From: Planctomycetota bacterium | GTDB taxonomy: Bacteria > Planctomycetota > Phycisphaerae > Phycisphaerales > SM1A02 | Reading direction: 5' to 3' | Length of the DNA: 64,000 nucleotides | Assembly: GCA_022564665.1 (NCBI GenBank) | Contig: JADFKZ010000001.1 | Span: forward strand, 51,478-115,477 | Shown here: positions 17,164 through 25,860 of the stretch, piece after piece | Position numbering within the stretch: the first letter of the stretch is position 1 | Layout of the letters: every line of letters starts with the position of its first letter | Program-made: the position numbers and the translations under genes | The notes under the pieces: generated by a model | Database searches by the model: none | Told to the model about the DNA's origin: nothing | The model's input: only the letters and a program-made list of their open reading frames with translations

Positions 17164-18177
17164 GTGTCGCTCAAGCTCCCTCACCAGCACGTTCCGCTCC
17201 CCCCCGCCCACTCCACTGCCCCCCCCACGGCAGCAGGGGCGGCCCGCGACGCCGAGGGTGCCACCACGCGGATCGTCCCCTGGGTTGCCTCCGTCGGTCT
17301 GCACACCGGGCTCATCGTGTTGGGGTTCTTCATCAGCTGGACGGTCATGCGGGTCGTCGACGACGAGGCGCCCCTGCGGGTGACGGCGGATTTCGAGAGC
17401 CTCAACTACGACCCGCTGGTACGGCTGCCCACCGATTCCGTCGCTGAAACGGAACCCCTGCCGCGTGCCGAAGTCGCCGCTGAGCGAACCGCTCAGACGT
17501 TGTCACGGGAGCCCGGCGACGCCGTGGAGGTCCCGCTGAGCCTGATCTCCGATGCACTTGAGCCGCTTGATGCTGGGTTCGACACGATCGCGACGGGTGA
17601 ATCTGCCACGTTCGTCGGGATCAGAAGCACCAACGCCCGCCGGATCGTCTACGTCATCGACGCCTCCGGATCGATGATCCGCTCGCTCAAGATCGTCCTT
17701 GGAGAACTCGCCCGTTCTCTGGATGCCCTTGTGGGGACCCAGAGCTTTGGCATCATCTTCTTCCAGGGCGACGAGGCGCTCATGGTCCCGCCGACCAACC
17801 GTCTGGTGGCGGCCACGGAGCAGGCCACGATCGAGGCGCTGCAATGGATCCAACGGCGCGTCATTCCCGCAGGTCGATCAAACCCGCTGGCGGCGATCGA
17901 GATGAGCCTCAGCCTCCGCCCGGACGTCATCTTCCTGCTCTCGGAGAACATCACCGGCTCAGGTCCCTTCGAGATCGACCAAGAGGACCTGCTTGGGCTA
18001 TTGGAGAAGCTCAACCCTGCCGACCCGCGGACGGGCCGACGCGCAACCCGCATCAACTGCGTGCAGTTCCTCTATCCCGACCCGCTCGACACGCTCAAGA
18101 AGATCGCCCAGCGCCACGGCGGGCCCAAGGGCTACAAGTTTCTCGACGCCGACGAGCTTGGGATCGTGGCACCATGA
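17164..18177 (+). CDS. Membrane-anchored von Willebrand factor A domain protein
   Basis: A 337-residue protein with one N-terminal membrane segment (about 38-62) and a VWA domain from ~158. The metal-dependent adhesion site is intact at its first element, VIDASGSM (D166, S168, S170). GTG 17164 was chosen because GGAGGG lies at the right distance. It overlaps the ExbB-like gene by ATGA and heads a five-gene operon (VWA, ExbB, ExbD, ExbD, TPR). The VWA domain probably faces the periplasm, where it could bind a partner and couple it to the proton-driven ExbB/D motor. This role is inferred from context. Confidence 0.82.
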   Translation: MSLKLPHQHVPLPPAHSTAPPTAAGAARDAEGATTRIVPWVASVGLHTGLIVLGFFISWTVMRVVDDEAPLRVTADFESLNYDPLVRLPTDSVAETEPLPRAEVAAERTAQTLSREPGDAVEVPLSLISDALEPLDAGFDTIATGESATFVGIRSTNARRIVYVIDASGSMIRSLKIVLGELARSLDALVGTQSFGIIFFQGDEALMVPPTNRLVAATEQATIEALQWIQRRVIPAGRSNPLAAIEMSLSLRPDVIFLLSENITGSGPFEIDQEDLLGLLEKLNPADPRTGRRATRINCVQFLYPDPLDTLKKIAQRHGGPKGYKFLDADELGIVAP

Positions 18178-19067
18178 GGATCGGGCCCACCGTTTGCATC
18201 GTCGCGGCCGCACGCTGGCTTCGGGGCCTGGCCGCGCCGCTTGCGCTGGCGGCGGCCCTCGGTTTGTGGGCACCCGCCGCGACCGCTCAGGAGCCGGCGA
18301 CGGGCGTTGCCCAAGCCGCCGCCGCGCCCCCGGCGAGCTTCGCCGACAAGTTCTTCATCGCCCGTAAGACCGATCCCAGGAGCAAGGAGAAGTCGGTCGA
18401 GGTCCTCGGCAGCCTCATCATCTGGTTCCTGCTTGGGCTTTCGGTCGTGTCAATCGGACTCATCGGCAACTCCGCGATGGCCAACCGGCGCGCGGCAATC
18501 GTGCCTTCTCAGCTCATCGATGAGGTCCGCCGGCTTCTGTCCGCCAGCCGGTATCGCGAGTTGATGGAGCTTGCCAGAGGCGATGAGAGCTTCTTCGGCC
18601 AAGTGCTCCAGGCGGCGTTGGAGGAAGCCAACCACGGTTTCGCGGCCACCATCCGCAGGCTTCAGCAGACATCGCATGAGCTGACCACGCTGCGTTTCCG
18701 CCGCGTGGAGCTCCTCAATGTCATCGGGCAGGTCAGTCCGATGATCGGCCTCTTCGGGACGGTCTACGGAATGATCCTCGCCTTCCAGGCAATCGTCGCC
18801 GCCGGCGGCAACGCCGACCCGATCCAGCTGGCCGGTGGCATCTCGACCGCCCTGACCACGACGTTTTGGGGGCTGGTGGTGGCAATACCCGCGTTGGCGG
18901 GGTACGCGATCATCCGCAACAAGATCGACGAGCTGACCACCGAGGCGACCCTCGCCGCCGAGGAGCTGCTCAACCAGTTCCGCCCGAAGGTGCCCGAGTC
19001 AGGAGCCAGAAAGAAACGTCCGGTGGGAGACTCCCTGACGCCTGACCCCCAGGATTCACCGCCCTGA
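18174..19067 (+). CDS. exbB: ExbB/TolQ/MotA-family proton channel protein with signal peptide
   Basis: A 297-residue protein. An N-terminal signal peptide (cleavage probably near ATAQEP, residue ~39) precedes a first membrane helix (LIIWFLLGLSVVSIGLIG) and the conserved MotA/TolQ/ExbB block with GQVSPMIGLFGTVYGMILAF and AGGISTALTTTFWGLVVAIP. These helices form the stator channel of Exb/Tol/Mot motors. The signal-peptide-bearing N-terminus is typical of larger ExbB variants. ATG 18174 overlaps the VWA stop. It works with the two ExbD proteins downstream. Confidence 0.9.
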   Translation: MRIGPTVCIVAAARWLRGLAAPLALAAALGLWAPAATAQEPATGVAQAAAAPPASFADKFFIARKTDPRSKEKSVEVLGSLIIWFLLGLSVVSIGLIGNSAMANRRAAIVPSQLIDEVRRLLSASRYRELMELARGDESFFGQVLQAALEEANHGFAATIRRLQQTSHELTTLRFRRVELLNVIGQVSPMIGLFGTVYGMILAFQAIVAAGGNADPIQLAGGISTALTTTFWGLVVAIPALAGYAIIRNKIDELTTEATLAAEELLNQFRPKVPESGARKKRPVGDSLTPDPQDSPP

Positions 19068-19099
19068 CGCCAAGGACGCGGCGCGGGCAGATGACCACC

Positions 19100-19125
19100 C
19101 CGAACCCTGAACCCTGAGTCGCGAA
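19100..19125 (+). repeat. Family B heptamer fragment
   Basis: CCCCGAACCCTGAACCCTGA in the exbB-exbD spacer is a short match to the CCCTGAA-rich core of repeat family B. Confidence 0.4.
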
Positions 19126-19135
19126 CCTCCGCCCC

Positions 19136-19603
19136 ATGAGCGTTATCTTTCATAGAGGCCCGGCGCGGATCGAGGCGAACCTCACGCCGCTGATCGACGT
19201 GACCTTTCTGTTAATCGTGTTCTTCGTCCTCGTCTCGCAGATCGTCGACCTGGAAAGCGTGCAGATGGACCTGCCCAAACCCGCGGAGCCGGCCAGCGAG
19301 CTGGCGGGTGACGAACAGCGGGCGGTCATCAACATCATTCCCGCCGGGGGCGGGCAGATCGCCGGGTATCGGTTCGCCGGTCGCACCTTCAGCCCCGACG
19401 CGAGCGGGATCGAGGCGCTCACGTCAACGCTGGCAGCGCTGTACCAACGCAGCCCGACCCTGCGAATCAACCTGCGTGCGGATAGAAAGACGCACTTTCA
19501 ATGGATCGAGCCGGTCTTCGACGCCGTCGTCGCCGCCACCACACGATCGGGCCGCGATGACGTCACGGCGGGGATGAACCTTGTCGTGATCAGGGAGGAG
19601 TGA
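19136..19603 (+). CDS. exbD: ExbD/TolR-family protein, first copy
   Basis: A 155-residue protein with a single N-terminal membrane helix, NLTPLIDVTFLLIVFFVLV, carrying the conserved Asp that relays protons in ExbD/TolR, followed by a periplasmic domain. It lies 68 bases after exbB and 3 bases before a second, diverged exbD. Duplicated ExbD genes suggest a heteromeric motor. Confidence 0.9.
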   Translation: MSVIFHRGPARIEANLTPLIDVTFLLIVFFVLVSQIVDLESVQMDLPKPAEPASELAGDEQRAVINIIPAGGGQIAGYRFAGRTFSPDASGIEALTSTLAALYQRSPTLRINLRADRKTHFQWIEPVFDAVVAATTRSGRDDVTAGMNLVVIREE

Positions 19604-19606
19604 CAG

Positions 19607-20086
19607 GTGCCGGCGCCCCCCGACAATGAGGTGGGGCGGGCAGCAGCTCGGCCGCCGACCCGCCTCTCCTTCAACCTCACCGCGATGATCGACGTGGTCT
19701 TCCTTCTGTTGATCTACTTCTTGGTGGCAACGGATTTCAAGCTCGGCGAGGAGATTTACCGCCTCGACCTGCCCCGACGCAGCCTGCGGGCCGACCCCTT
19801 CGAACTCCCGCGCGACCCGCTGCGGATCGCCGTGGCGTCGACGGGCTCCGGCGCCGGCTACTTGATTCGCGTCGAGGGGGCCGCGGCACAGCCCGCAAGC
19901 TTCCAGGAACTGTTTGAGTTCCTGGCGCAGAACCAGCAGTCCGCAGCCGCCGTCGGCGGGCTGTTCGAGCCCGATCACCCCATCATCATCGAGCCCGGCC
20001 CCGCCACCCGCTGGGAGCACGCCATCGAGGCATTCAACGCCGCGGTACGGGCGCGGTACAGCAATGTGAAATTCGGGGGAGGATGA
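19607..20086 (+). CDS. exbD: ExbD/TolR-family protein, second copy
   Basis: A 159-residue paralogue starting at GTG 19607. The membrane helix FNLTAMIDVVFLLLIYFLVA again has the key Asp. The periplasmic part shares little with the first copy apart from the family fold. It ends 4 bases before the TPR gene, so the operon is tightly packed. Confidence 0.88.
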   Translation: MPAPPDNEVGRAAARPPTRLSFNLTAMIDVVFLLLIYFLVATDFKLGEEIYRLDLPRRSLRADPFELPRDPLRIAVASTGSGAGYLIRVEGAAAQPASFQELFEFLAQNQQSAAAVGGLFEPDHPIIIEPGPATRWEHAIEAFNAAVRARYSNVKFGGG

Positions 20087-20090
20087 CGGA

Positions 20091-22547
20091 GTGACTTGGC
20101 TCTTGGTTCTTGGTCTATGGCTCCTGGCTCCCGGGGAACCGAATGTTGACGTTGCGCTTCACCAGATCACCCAGATGCGGGCCGCTGTGGGCGAGGCGCC
20201 CCCGAGTCAACGCCAAAGCGCCGTCGAGCTGCTGCTCGAGACGCGCCGAAAGCTGATCGCGGACCACCCCGACGATCCACGCCGTGCCGTGTGGCTCGCC
20301 GATCAGGCGGCCGACCTGTTCATGGTGCTCCTTCCCATCGAAGGGTCGCGGCTCACCTGCCTCTTCGGGCTGCCCACCAGCTCCCAGCGCCAACGCGCTA
20401 CGCGTGTCGCCCGCGATCTTTGTGAGCTCACTCAAGAGGCCGAGATCGCGATCGCCGACGCGCTCCTTGCCATCGAATCGGCTCCGGGATACCCGCGTGA
20501 CATGGCCGCTCGATTGAGGCGGCGTCGCCTGGCCGATCAGGAGCGCGATCGGCGGATCCCCTTTCTTGGCGGGATCGGCGCCTACCTCTATGCCCGGCTC
20601 AACACCTCCGACTCTGTTGAGACAAAACGCCTCTGCCGGCGTGCGGTTCAGTTGCTGAGGCCGCTCGCCGGTGTTCTCGGACCCCGGCTCGCCGCCCGCG
20701 CCCGGCTCTATCAAGGGCTGGCCCTGGACTGTTACGGTGAGCCGGAGGCCGCTGGCGAACTCCTGGCGTCGGTGGCGGCCGATCCTGCCAGCGACCCCAC
20801 CGATCGCTTCGCGGCGGAAATGGGACAGGTGTCGATTGTCGATTCACGCCGCGGCCCGGCCGCTGCGCTGACAGCGCTTCAGACGATCCAGAAGAGGTAC
20901 ACCGACCCCAGTCAGCTCTTCTATCGTGTGCTCGTAGCTGATCGGCGTTTCATGCTCCTCGGTCAGCAGGCCGCGGCGGCGGACCCTCGCCGGCGGCAGG
21001 CGCTGGTCGCGAGGGCCTTTGACGCCTACCTCCAGCTGCTGGCCGATCACGAGGGGGTGGCGCGTGCGCGCGTGCGAGGAATCGTGTACGCCAAGCTCGC
21101 CACCGCCACCGCGATGTTTGGCGGGGAGCTGTCAAGCCTTCCTCCGATCGTGACCGCCGCCCGCGCTCGCCGCCTGGCGCGCCAAGCAGACAGCCGCCCC
21201 GAGGCGATCAGGCTGCTGAAGGAGCTGCTCGCCCGCAGCGATCTGGACCCGACGCTCCATGCGGAAACGCTCAGGGAGCTGGCGTGGGCGCTTCACGCCG
21301 CCAACCGGCTGCTCGAGGCCGCCGCGCGGTTTACCGAGCTGACGCGTCTCGGCACCGAAGCTGACGCAAGCCGGTCGATTAAGTCCGCGGCCACAATCGC
21401 ACTGGAGCTCTATCGCACAAGGCCCCAGGACCCCGGCGTTTCAGACCAACTCCGTCGGACGCTTGCGCTGGCGATACAAAGCGAGAGCGACCCGGCCGCA
21501 ACCGATCGCTGGCGATATGAAGCGGCGCGGCTGGCGCTTGACCAGCGGCGGCTTGAAGAGGCGCTGTCGCTCTTTGACGATATCGCTCCGGGGCGATGGT
21601 GGCTCGACGCCCAGTTCGGCCGCGCCCTCGTGCTTCAAGAGCAGGCGCGGGCCCAGGACGGGCCCGCCGAGCGGCGGCGCGGCTTCCAGGAGCTCTTGGA
21701 GTCTCTCGGGCCACTGCGTAACGCCCTTGACGCCGACGGCAAGGATGGGTCCGTGGCGCGGGCGTCCCAGTCCGCCTCTGTTGTATTGATGGAGGCGCGG
21801 GTGCACCTTCAGCTGGGCCGGCCCGGGCGGGCGCTTAAGACCCTCGAATCGCTGGGCACAATCGATGCCGCAGGTATGGCACCCAGCGGGGTGGGGGCTC
21901 AATTAGCGACCGTGCGAATCGACGCCTACGACGCCCTGGGCAGACCACAGGACGCGAAGCGCGCGCTCCAGGAGCTCATCGAGGATGCGGGGGCCGACGC
22001 AGGGAGGATTCTTCTCGGCATGCTTCAGCTCCGCGCCGCCGGTGTCAGGGCGGTCGCCGAAGGGGGGCAGAACCGCGAGACAGTCCAAGAGGCCGCCGTG
22101 CGACTTGGACCCCTGGCCGAGGCGCTTCACAGGTGGATCGAGACCCGCGAGGCGTCCAGTGTCGGCGGGTCCCAGTCCGATATGCGACTGGAGGTTGCCG
22201 ACGCCTACCGACTCGCCGAGCGCTTCACCGACGCCCTGCGCCAGTATGACCAGATCCTCCGGGAGCACCCGGACACGCTCCAGCCGGTTTATGGCAAAGC
22301 GGAGTGTCTCTTTTTTCTGGGCGATGATCTTGCCGAGGCCATGGGCCTCTACCAGCGAATCGCGGCGGTCTCAGCGGACGAATACTACTGGCATTCGCAA
22401 TTGAGAATGCTGCAGATCCTGGATCTGACCGGCCACAACACCCACCGGATCGCTCCGCACATCAGACGGCTGCGACAGAAGGATCAACAGCTGGGAGGCG
22501 AACGGCTCAGGAGCGGGTTTGAAGCGTTGCAGAAGAAATACTCGTAG
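20091..22547 (+). CDS. Secreted tetratricopeptide-repeat protein
   Basis: An 818-residue helical protein starting at GTG with a signal peptide (TWLLVLGLWLLAPG). Many degenerate TPR pairs follow, for example around ARAYLELARL-type helices in the middle and AYRLAERFTDALRQYDQILR near 700. There is no catalytic motif. As the last gene of the VWA-ExbB-ExbD-ExbD operon it probably acts in the periplasm as the scaffold or effector of that motor, comparable in position to the TPR protein CpoB/YbgF of Tol-Pal. The signal peptide codons are a run of CTTGGTTCTTGG-like sequence. I do not recognise it more exactly. Confidence 0.8.
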   Translation: MTWLLVLGLWLLAPGEPNVDVALHQITQMRAAVGEAPPSQRQSAVELLLETRRKLIADHPDDPRRAVWLADQAADLFMVLLPIEGSRLTCLFGLPTSSQRQRATRVARDLCELTQEAEIAIADALLAIESAPGYPRDMAARLRRRRLADQERDRRIPFLGGIGAYLYARLNTSDSVETKRLCRRAVQLLRPLAGVLGPRLAARARLYQGLALDCYGEPEAAGELLASVAADPASDPTDRFAAEMGQVSIVDSRRGPAAALTALQTIQKRYTDPSQLFYRVLVADRRFMLLGQQAAAADPRRRQALVARAFDAYLQLLADHEGVARARVRGIVYAKLATATAMFGGELSSLPPIVTAARARRLARQADSRPEAIRLLKELLARSDLDPTLHAETLRELAWALHAANRLLEAAARFTELTRLGTEADASRSIKSAATIALELYRTRPQDPGVSDQLRRTLALAIQSESDPAATDRWRYEAARLALDQRRLEEALSLFDDIAPGRWWLDAQFGRALVLQEQARAQDGPAERRRGFQELLESLGPLRNALDADGKDGSVARASQSASVVLMEARVHLQLGRPGRALKTLESLGTIDAAGMAPSGVGAQLATVRIDAYDALGRPQDAKRALQELIEDAGADAGRILLGMLQLRAAGVRAVAEGGQNRETVQEAAVRLGPLAEALHRWIETREASSVGGSQSDMRLEVADAYRLAERFTDALRQYDQILREHPDTLQPVYGKAECLFFLGDDLAEAMGLYQRIAAVSADEYYWHSQLRMLQILDLTGHNTHRIAPHIRRLRQKDQQLGGERLRSGFEALQKKYS

Positions 22548-22555
22548 GAGCATCG

Positions 22556-22585
22556 ATGAGGCATCCCACGCACGCCCCGGATCCA
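22556..22585 (+). repeat. Truncated family A repeat
   Basis: ATCGATGAGGC followed by CGCACGCCCCGG matches the first ~35 bases of repeat A1 (5526 onward) but stops before the hairpins. It sits right after the TPR gene stop, as A1 does after addA. The rest of the convergent spacer to 22708 shows nothing else clear. Confidence 0.5.
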
Positions 22586-22708
22586 ACTGCGCCCGGCCCC
22601 AGCCGCGCCCGCCATGGCCCGCCCTACCATTGCCGGCTCTCGACAAGAAGACACGTCCGCCTCCGCTGGGGCCGATAGCTGACCGCCGACAGCCTCTTCC
22701 AGCCCTGA

Positions 22709-23461
22709 CTATCTGAGCAACTTCAACTCGTCCCGCAGGACCGCCGCCAGCTCGTAGTTTTCCGCGTTGATTGCGGCCTGGAGCCGTTCCTGCAGCTCCA
22801 CCCGTTGACTCATGGGAAGCTTGGGGACCAGGGCATCGCGCATCCCGCGGAGCAACTGGACCTCGTTGGCCTGCTCGAAGACCTCACCACCTCCAGCCTG
22901 CTCCAAGACGGTCTTGATCTGCGCAAGCCCCGAGTCGATCGCCGCCAAGGCGTGTTGGGTCCCACCCTGTGACAGGGCCGCTTCCGCTTCGGCCCGGGCG
23001 CGCATCATGATTACGTAGGGCCGGAACTGTTCCAGAACCGTCCGGTCAGCGTCGTCGGCGGCGTACTCCCGGCACAGGTCGAAGAGCCGCTCGTTGCGGT
23101 TCGTGTCGCGGACGACCGCGTCGTGTTCGCCCAACGCCAGAAGCCCCACGTAGCGATGGTAATACTGCACGGCTTCCTCTCGCATCGCGCGGCATTCATC
23201 ACTGCTTAGCACGAACCCCTCGGGCCCGCCGCTCTGCTCGACATAGCATTCAAGCCTGTCCAGCTGATAGGCCAGGAGAGATTCGAACCCTTCAGGTCGT
23301 TTTCCGTCAGGGCGGCCTTCCATCTCCATCTGCATCACCCCCATATCGATCCGGAGCTGGAGCTTGGGCCGGCCGTCGCACCCCGTTATACGCCGGGCAT
23401 TGACCCGCCCGGGCTCATAGGGCCACGATTCAAGCAGTTGGGTCAGGTCAGACTGACTCAT
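22709..23461 (-). CDS. UVR-motif domain protein
   Basis: A 250-residue soluble protein whose last ~35 residues form a UVR (UvrB/UvrC) motif: VELQERLQAAINAENYELAA then VLRDELK. That motif mediates UvrB-UvrC contact and also occurs in McsA and Clp-linked proteins. The rest is helical, with no zinc fingers, so it is not McsA. The N-terminal LRIDMGVMQMEMEGRPDG stretch is typical of planctomycete homologues annotated only as UvrB/UvrC motif proteins. It is divergent from the sigma factor gene. The function is unknown. Confidence 0.78.
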   Translation of the reverse strand: MSQSDLTQLLESWPYEPGRVNARRITGCDGRPKLQLRIDMGVMQMEMEGRPDGKRPEGFESLLAYQLDRLECYVEQSGGPEGFVLSSDECRAMREEAVQYYHRYVGLLALGEHDAVVRDTNRNERLFDLCREYAADDADRTVLEQFRPYVIMMRARAEAEAALSQGGTQHALAAIDSGLAQIKTVLEQAGGGEVFEQANEVQLLRGMRDALVPKLPMSQRVELQERLQAAINAENYELAAVLRDELKLLR

Positions 23462-23774
23462 GTGGCGGACTTCAGAAGTCTGGTTGGATTGGACAAGATC
23501 ATCCTATCGCCCGGGAGGGGAAAGATGTGGGGGGACGGTTGGGGGTCGGTGGGCACTCAAGCTCCCGAGCAATTCGGCCGAGATCATCCCCGCCGCGTTT
23601 GGGCCACATTGGTGCTTGCACTTCAACGGGGGAAACAGCAGTACGTGTTCGGTCCTTCTGACAATAGCCAAGCGTTCGCCCCGCCGCTTTTGGAGCGCCG
23701 TACCGCATCGCCCGGTTCGACAGCATCGTTCCAGGTGAGGATTCTGCCTCAAGTCACCCGGCAAGGGGGTCGGC
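23462..23774. other. Divergent intergenic region upstream of the sigma factor
   Basis: 313 bases between the UVR-motif gene and the sigma factor gene. I see no gene, RNA or family A-E repeat. It is the most unique-looking long spacer in the window, and both flanking genes must be transcribed out of it. No promoter could be assigned with confidence. Confidence 0.5.
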
Positions 23775-24686
23775 ATGGCTGATTCCGCCCTTCAGCCCGA
23801 TATGCAGCTGTACCTCAAGCAGATCAACGAGGTGTCGCTGCTTACCGCGGAAGACGAGAGGACGCTCGGCTGGCGCATCATGAACGACAACGACCACCGC
23901 GCCAAGGAGCAGATGATCAAGGCGAACCTGCGGTTGGTCGTCTCCATTTCCAAGAACTACTCGCACCGGGGCCTGCCGCTGTCCGACCTGATCGAAGAGG
24001 GCAACCTGGGCCTGATTCGCGCGGTGGAGGGCTTTGACCCGGCGCAGGGAGCGCGGTTTTCGACCTATGCATCATGGTGGATCAAGCAGGCGATCAAGCG
24101 AACGCTCATCAACGCGGTCCAGCCGATCCACATCCCCGCCTACATGGTGGAGTTGATCGCCAAATGGAAGGAGGCCTCGCGGCGGCTTGAGGAAGCACTC
24201 GGCCGGCAACCGACGACGCAGGAACTTGCCGCGGAGATGGAGATCCCGCTGAAGAAGCTCAAGATCATCTGGCGGGCGCTGAAGGCGTTTCACGCGCCAC
24301 CGCAAGCACCGTTGGGCGAGGACGGCCAAGCCGTCGACTTCGCCGACCTCTTCGAGGATTTTCGCGGCGAGCAGCCTGACGAGGCGGTCGCCCAGTCGGA
24401 GGAGTTTCGGACGATCATCAAGCTGCTCGATGCAATCGATGAGCGCGACGCCAGGGTGCTGAGGCTGCGATTCGGGCTCGAGGGCCAGGAGCCCCTGACG
24501 CTCAAGCAAATCGGCAAAGAGATCGGGTTGACCCGGGAGCGGGTGCGGCAGATCGAGGTCGACGCCCTCAGAAAGCTCCAGGCGCGTTTGACCGAAGACC
24601 GACCGACACAGTTCTTCCGTCAGCAACCCAAAGGGCTCGAACAATCCTCTCACGACGGTCACGCTGAGCGGGCGAAAGCGGGCTGA
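23775..24686 (+). CDS. Primary-type sigma-70 factor (RpoD/SigA-like, no region 1.1)
   Basis: A 303-residue RNA polymerase sigma factor. Region 1.2 (LYLKQINEVSLLTAEDERTL), region 2.1-2.4 (NLRLVVSISKNY, FSTYASWWIKQAIKRTL), region 3 and region 4.2 (LTLKQIGKEIGLTRERVRQI) are complete. Region 1.1 and the non-conserved insert of E. coli RpoD are missing, so this may be a group 2 sigma or a compact primary sigma. AGGGGGTCGGC precedes the ATG. It is convergent with gcvT, from which it is separated by an inverted repeat. Confidence 0.92.
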   Translation: MADSALQPDMQLYLKQINEVSLLTAEDERTLGWRIMNDNDHRAKEQMIKANLRLVVSISKNYSHRGLPLSDLIEEGNLGLIRAVEGFDPAQGARFSTYASWWIKQAIKRTLINAVQPIHIPAYMVELIAKWKEASRRLEEALGRQPTTQELAAEMEIPLKKLKIIWRALKAFHAPPQAPLGEDGQAVDFADLFEDFRGEQPDEAVAQSEEFRTIIKLLDAIDERDARVLRLRFGLEGQEPLTLKQIGKEIGLTRERVRQIEVDALRKLQARLTEDRPTQFFRQQPKGLEQSSHDGHAERAKAG

Positions 24687-24746
24687 AGAGAGGAGTCAGG
24701 GTTGGGGTTCGCGACGATCTGCTGAACCCCGAACCCTCCTCTTCTC
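24685..24746. terminator. Inverted repeat between convergent sigma and gcvT genes (family B arms)
   Basis: GAAGAGAGGAG...GGGTTGGGGTTC (24685-24710) faces GAACCCCGAACCCTCCTCTT (24724-24746), giving a long imperfect stem with a 13-base loop between two convergent stop codons. The arms are made of family B sequence in opposite orientations. It probably works as a bidirectional transcript end. A clean T-run is absent. Confidence 0.5.
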
Positions 24747-24753
24747 TGCGGCC

Positions 24754-25860
24754 CTACCTCTTGTAGAACGGCAGCGCAACCACATCGGCACGCACAGAGG
24801 TCCGGCCGAGATCAACCTGGACCGTGCCGCCGATCTCCGCGTGCGCCGCGTCCAGATACGCCATAGCAATCGGCACGCCGAGGGTCGGGCTCAGGCAACC
24901 ACTGGTGACCCGACCGATTTCCCCGCCGTCCCGGCGCACCACCATGCCCTGCCGAGCTGTGCGTCTCCCGGCCAGACGCAGCCCGGCGAGCGTTCGCCGA
25001 GGCCCCCGACGGGCGATCTCTCTCAGCGCCTCCTGACCGATGAACGAGCCCGCGTCGTCCGCCTCGCCCTTGTCGAGCTTGACAGCAAAGGTGAGCCCCG
25101 CGGCCAGCGGATCGAGGTCCTCCGTGAGCTCATGGCCATACAGCGGCATCGCCGCTTCCATACGCAGCGTGTCGCGAGCCCCCAGCCCCGCCGGACTGAT
25201 CACGGAGTCAAATCGCCCGAGAAGATCGACGAGATCGCCGGCAGCCACGGTCGGCACAATCATCTCGACGCCGTCCTCACCCGTGTAGCCGGTCCGCGAG
25301 ATCATGACCCGGGCGCCCAGCAGGTCCCGGGTCAGGAAGCGATACCGCTTCAGCGCAGCAATCTCACCAGCGACCGACGAGAGGGTGTCGATGACCTTGG
25401 GTCCCTGCAGGGCGAGCATCAGGGTGTCAAACGTCTCGTCGCAAAGATCAAAGTCCAACTCGCCGCGCACCTGATCAATGTGTTGCAGGAGCTTTATCCG
25501 ATTGGCGGCGTTGCAGACCATCAGGTACCTCTGGGGCGCAAGCCGGTACACCAGGGTGTCGTCCCGGCACCCCCCATCGTCATCGCACACCAGCGAGTAG
25601 CGGCACTGACCCTGGGCCATGGTGGTGATCGCGCGAGTGCAAAGTCGCTCGAGAACGCTCCCGGCATCGGGGCCGGCGAACGCCAGCCGCCCCATGTGCG
25701 AGACATCAAAGACTCCCCCGCTCCTGCGCACCTGGAGGTGCTCCTCGATGATCGAGCCGTAGAGCATCGGCATCTCCCAGCCGGCAAACTCGACCATCCG
25801 GGCCCCATGAGCGAGGTGATACTGATAGAGCGGCGTCCGACTGAGCGTCGATGGCTTCAT
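24754..25860 (-). CDS. gcvT: Aminomethyltransferase (glycine cleavage T protein)
   Basis: Transfers the methylene group from the aminomethyl-lipoyl H protein to tetrahydrofolate, releasing ammonia. The 368-residue length is normal. Typical GcvT blocks are seen: MVEFAGWEMPMLYG, GVFDVSHMGRLAF, CNAANRIK, RTGYTGEDGVEM (folate site), ARDTLRMEAAMPLYGHEL and GRVTSGCLSPTLG. Its ATG overlaps the lpxD-like stop by ATGA, so it is coupled to a lipid A-type gene rather than to gcvH/gcvP, none of which is nearby. Confidence 0.95.
   Translation of the reverse strand: MKPSTLSRTPLYQYHLAHGARMVEFAGWEMPMLYGSIIEEHLQVRRSGGVFDVSHMGRLAFAGPDAGSVLERLCTRAITTMAQGQCRYSLVCDDDGGCRDDTLVYRLAPQRYLMVCNAANRIKLLQHIDQVRGELDFDLCDETFDTLMLALQGPKVIDTLSSVAGEIAALKRYRFLTRDLLGARVMISRTGYTGEDGVEMIVPTVAAGDLVDLLGRFDSVISPAGLGARDTLRMEAAMPLYGHELTEDLDPLAAGLTFAVKLDKGEADDAGSFIGQEALREIARRGPRRTLAGLRLAGRRTARQGMVVRRDGGEIGRVTSGCLSPTLGVPIAMAYLDAAHAEIGGTVQVDLGRTSVRADVVALPFYKR

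Noticed and set aside
24687..24753. Possible glycine riboswitch near gcvT
   Set aside because: This spacer is at the 3' end of gcvT; the 5' side is coupled to lpxD by overlap and leaves no room for a leader.
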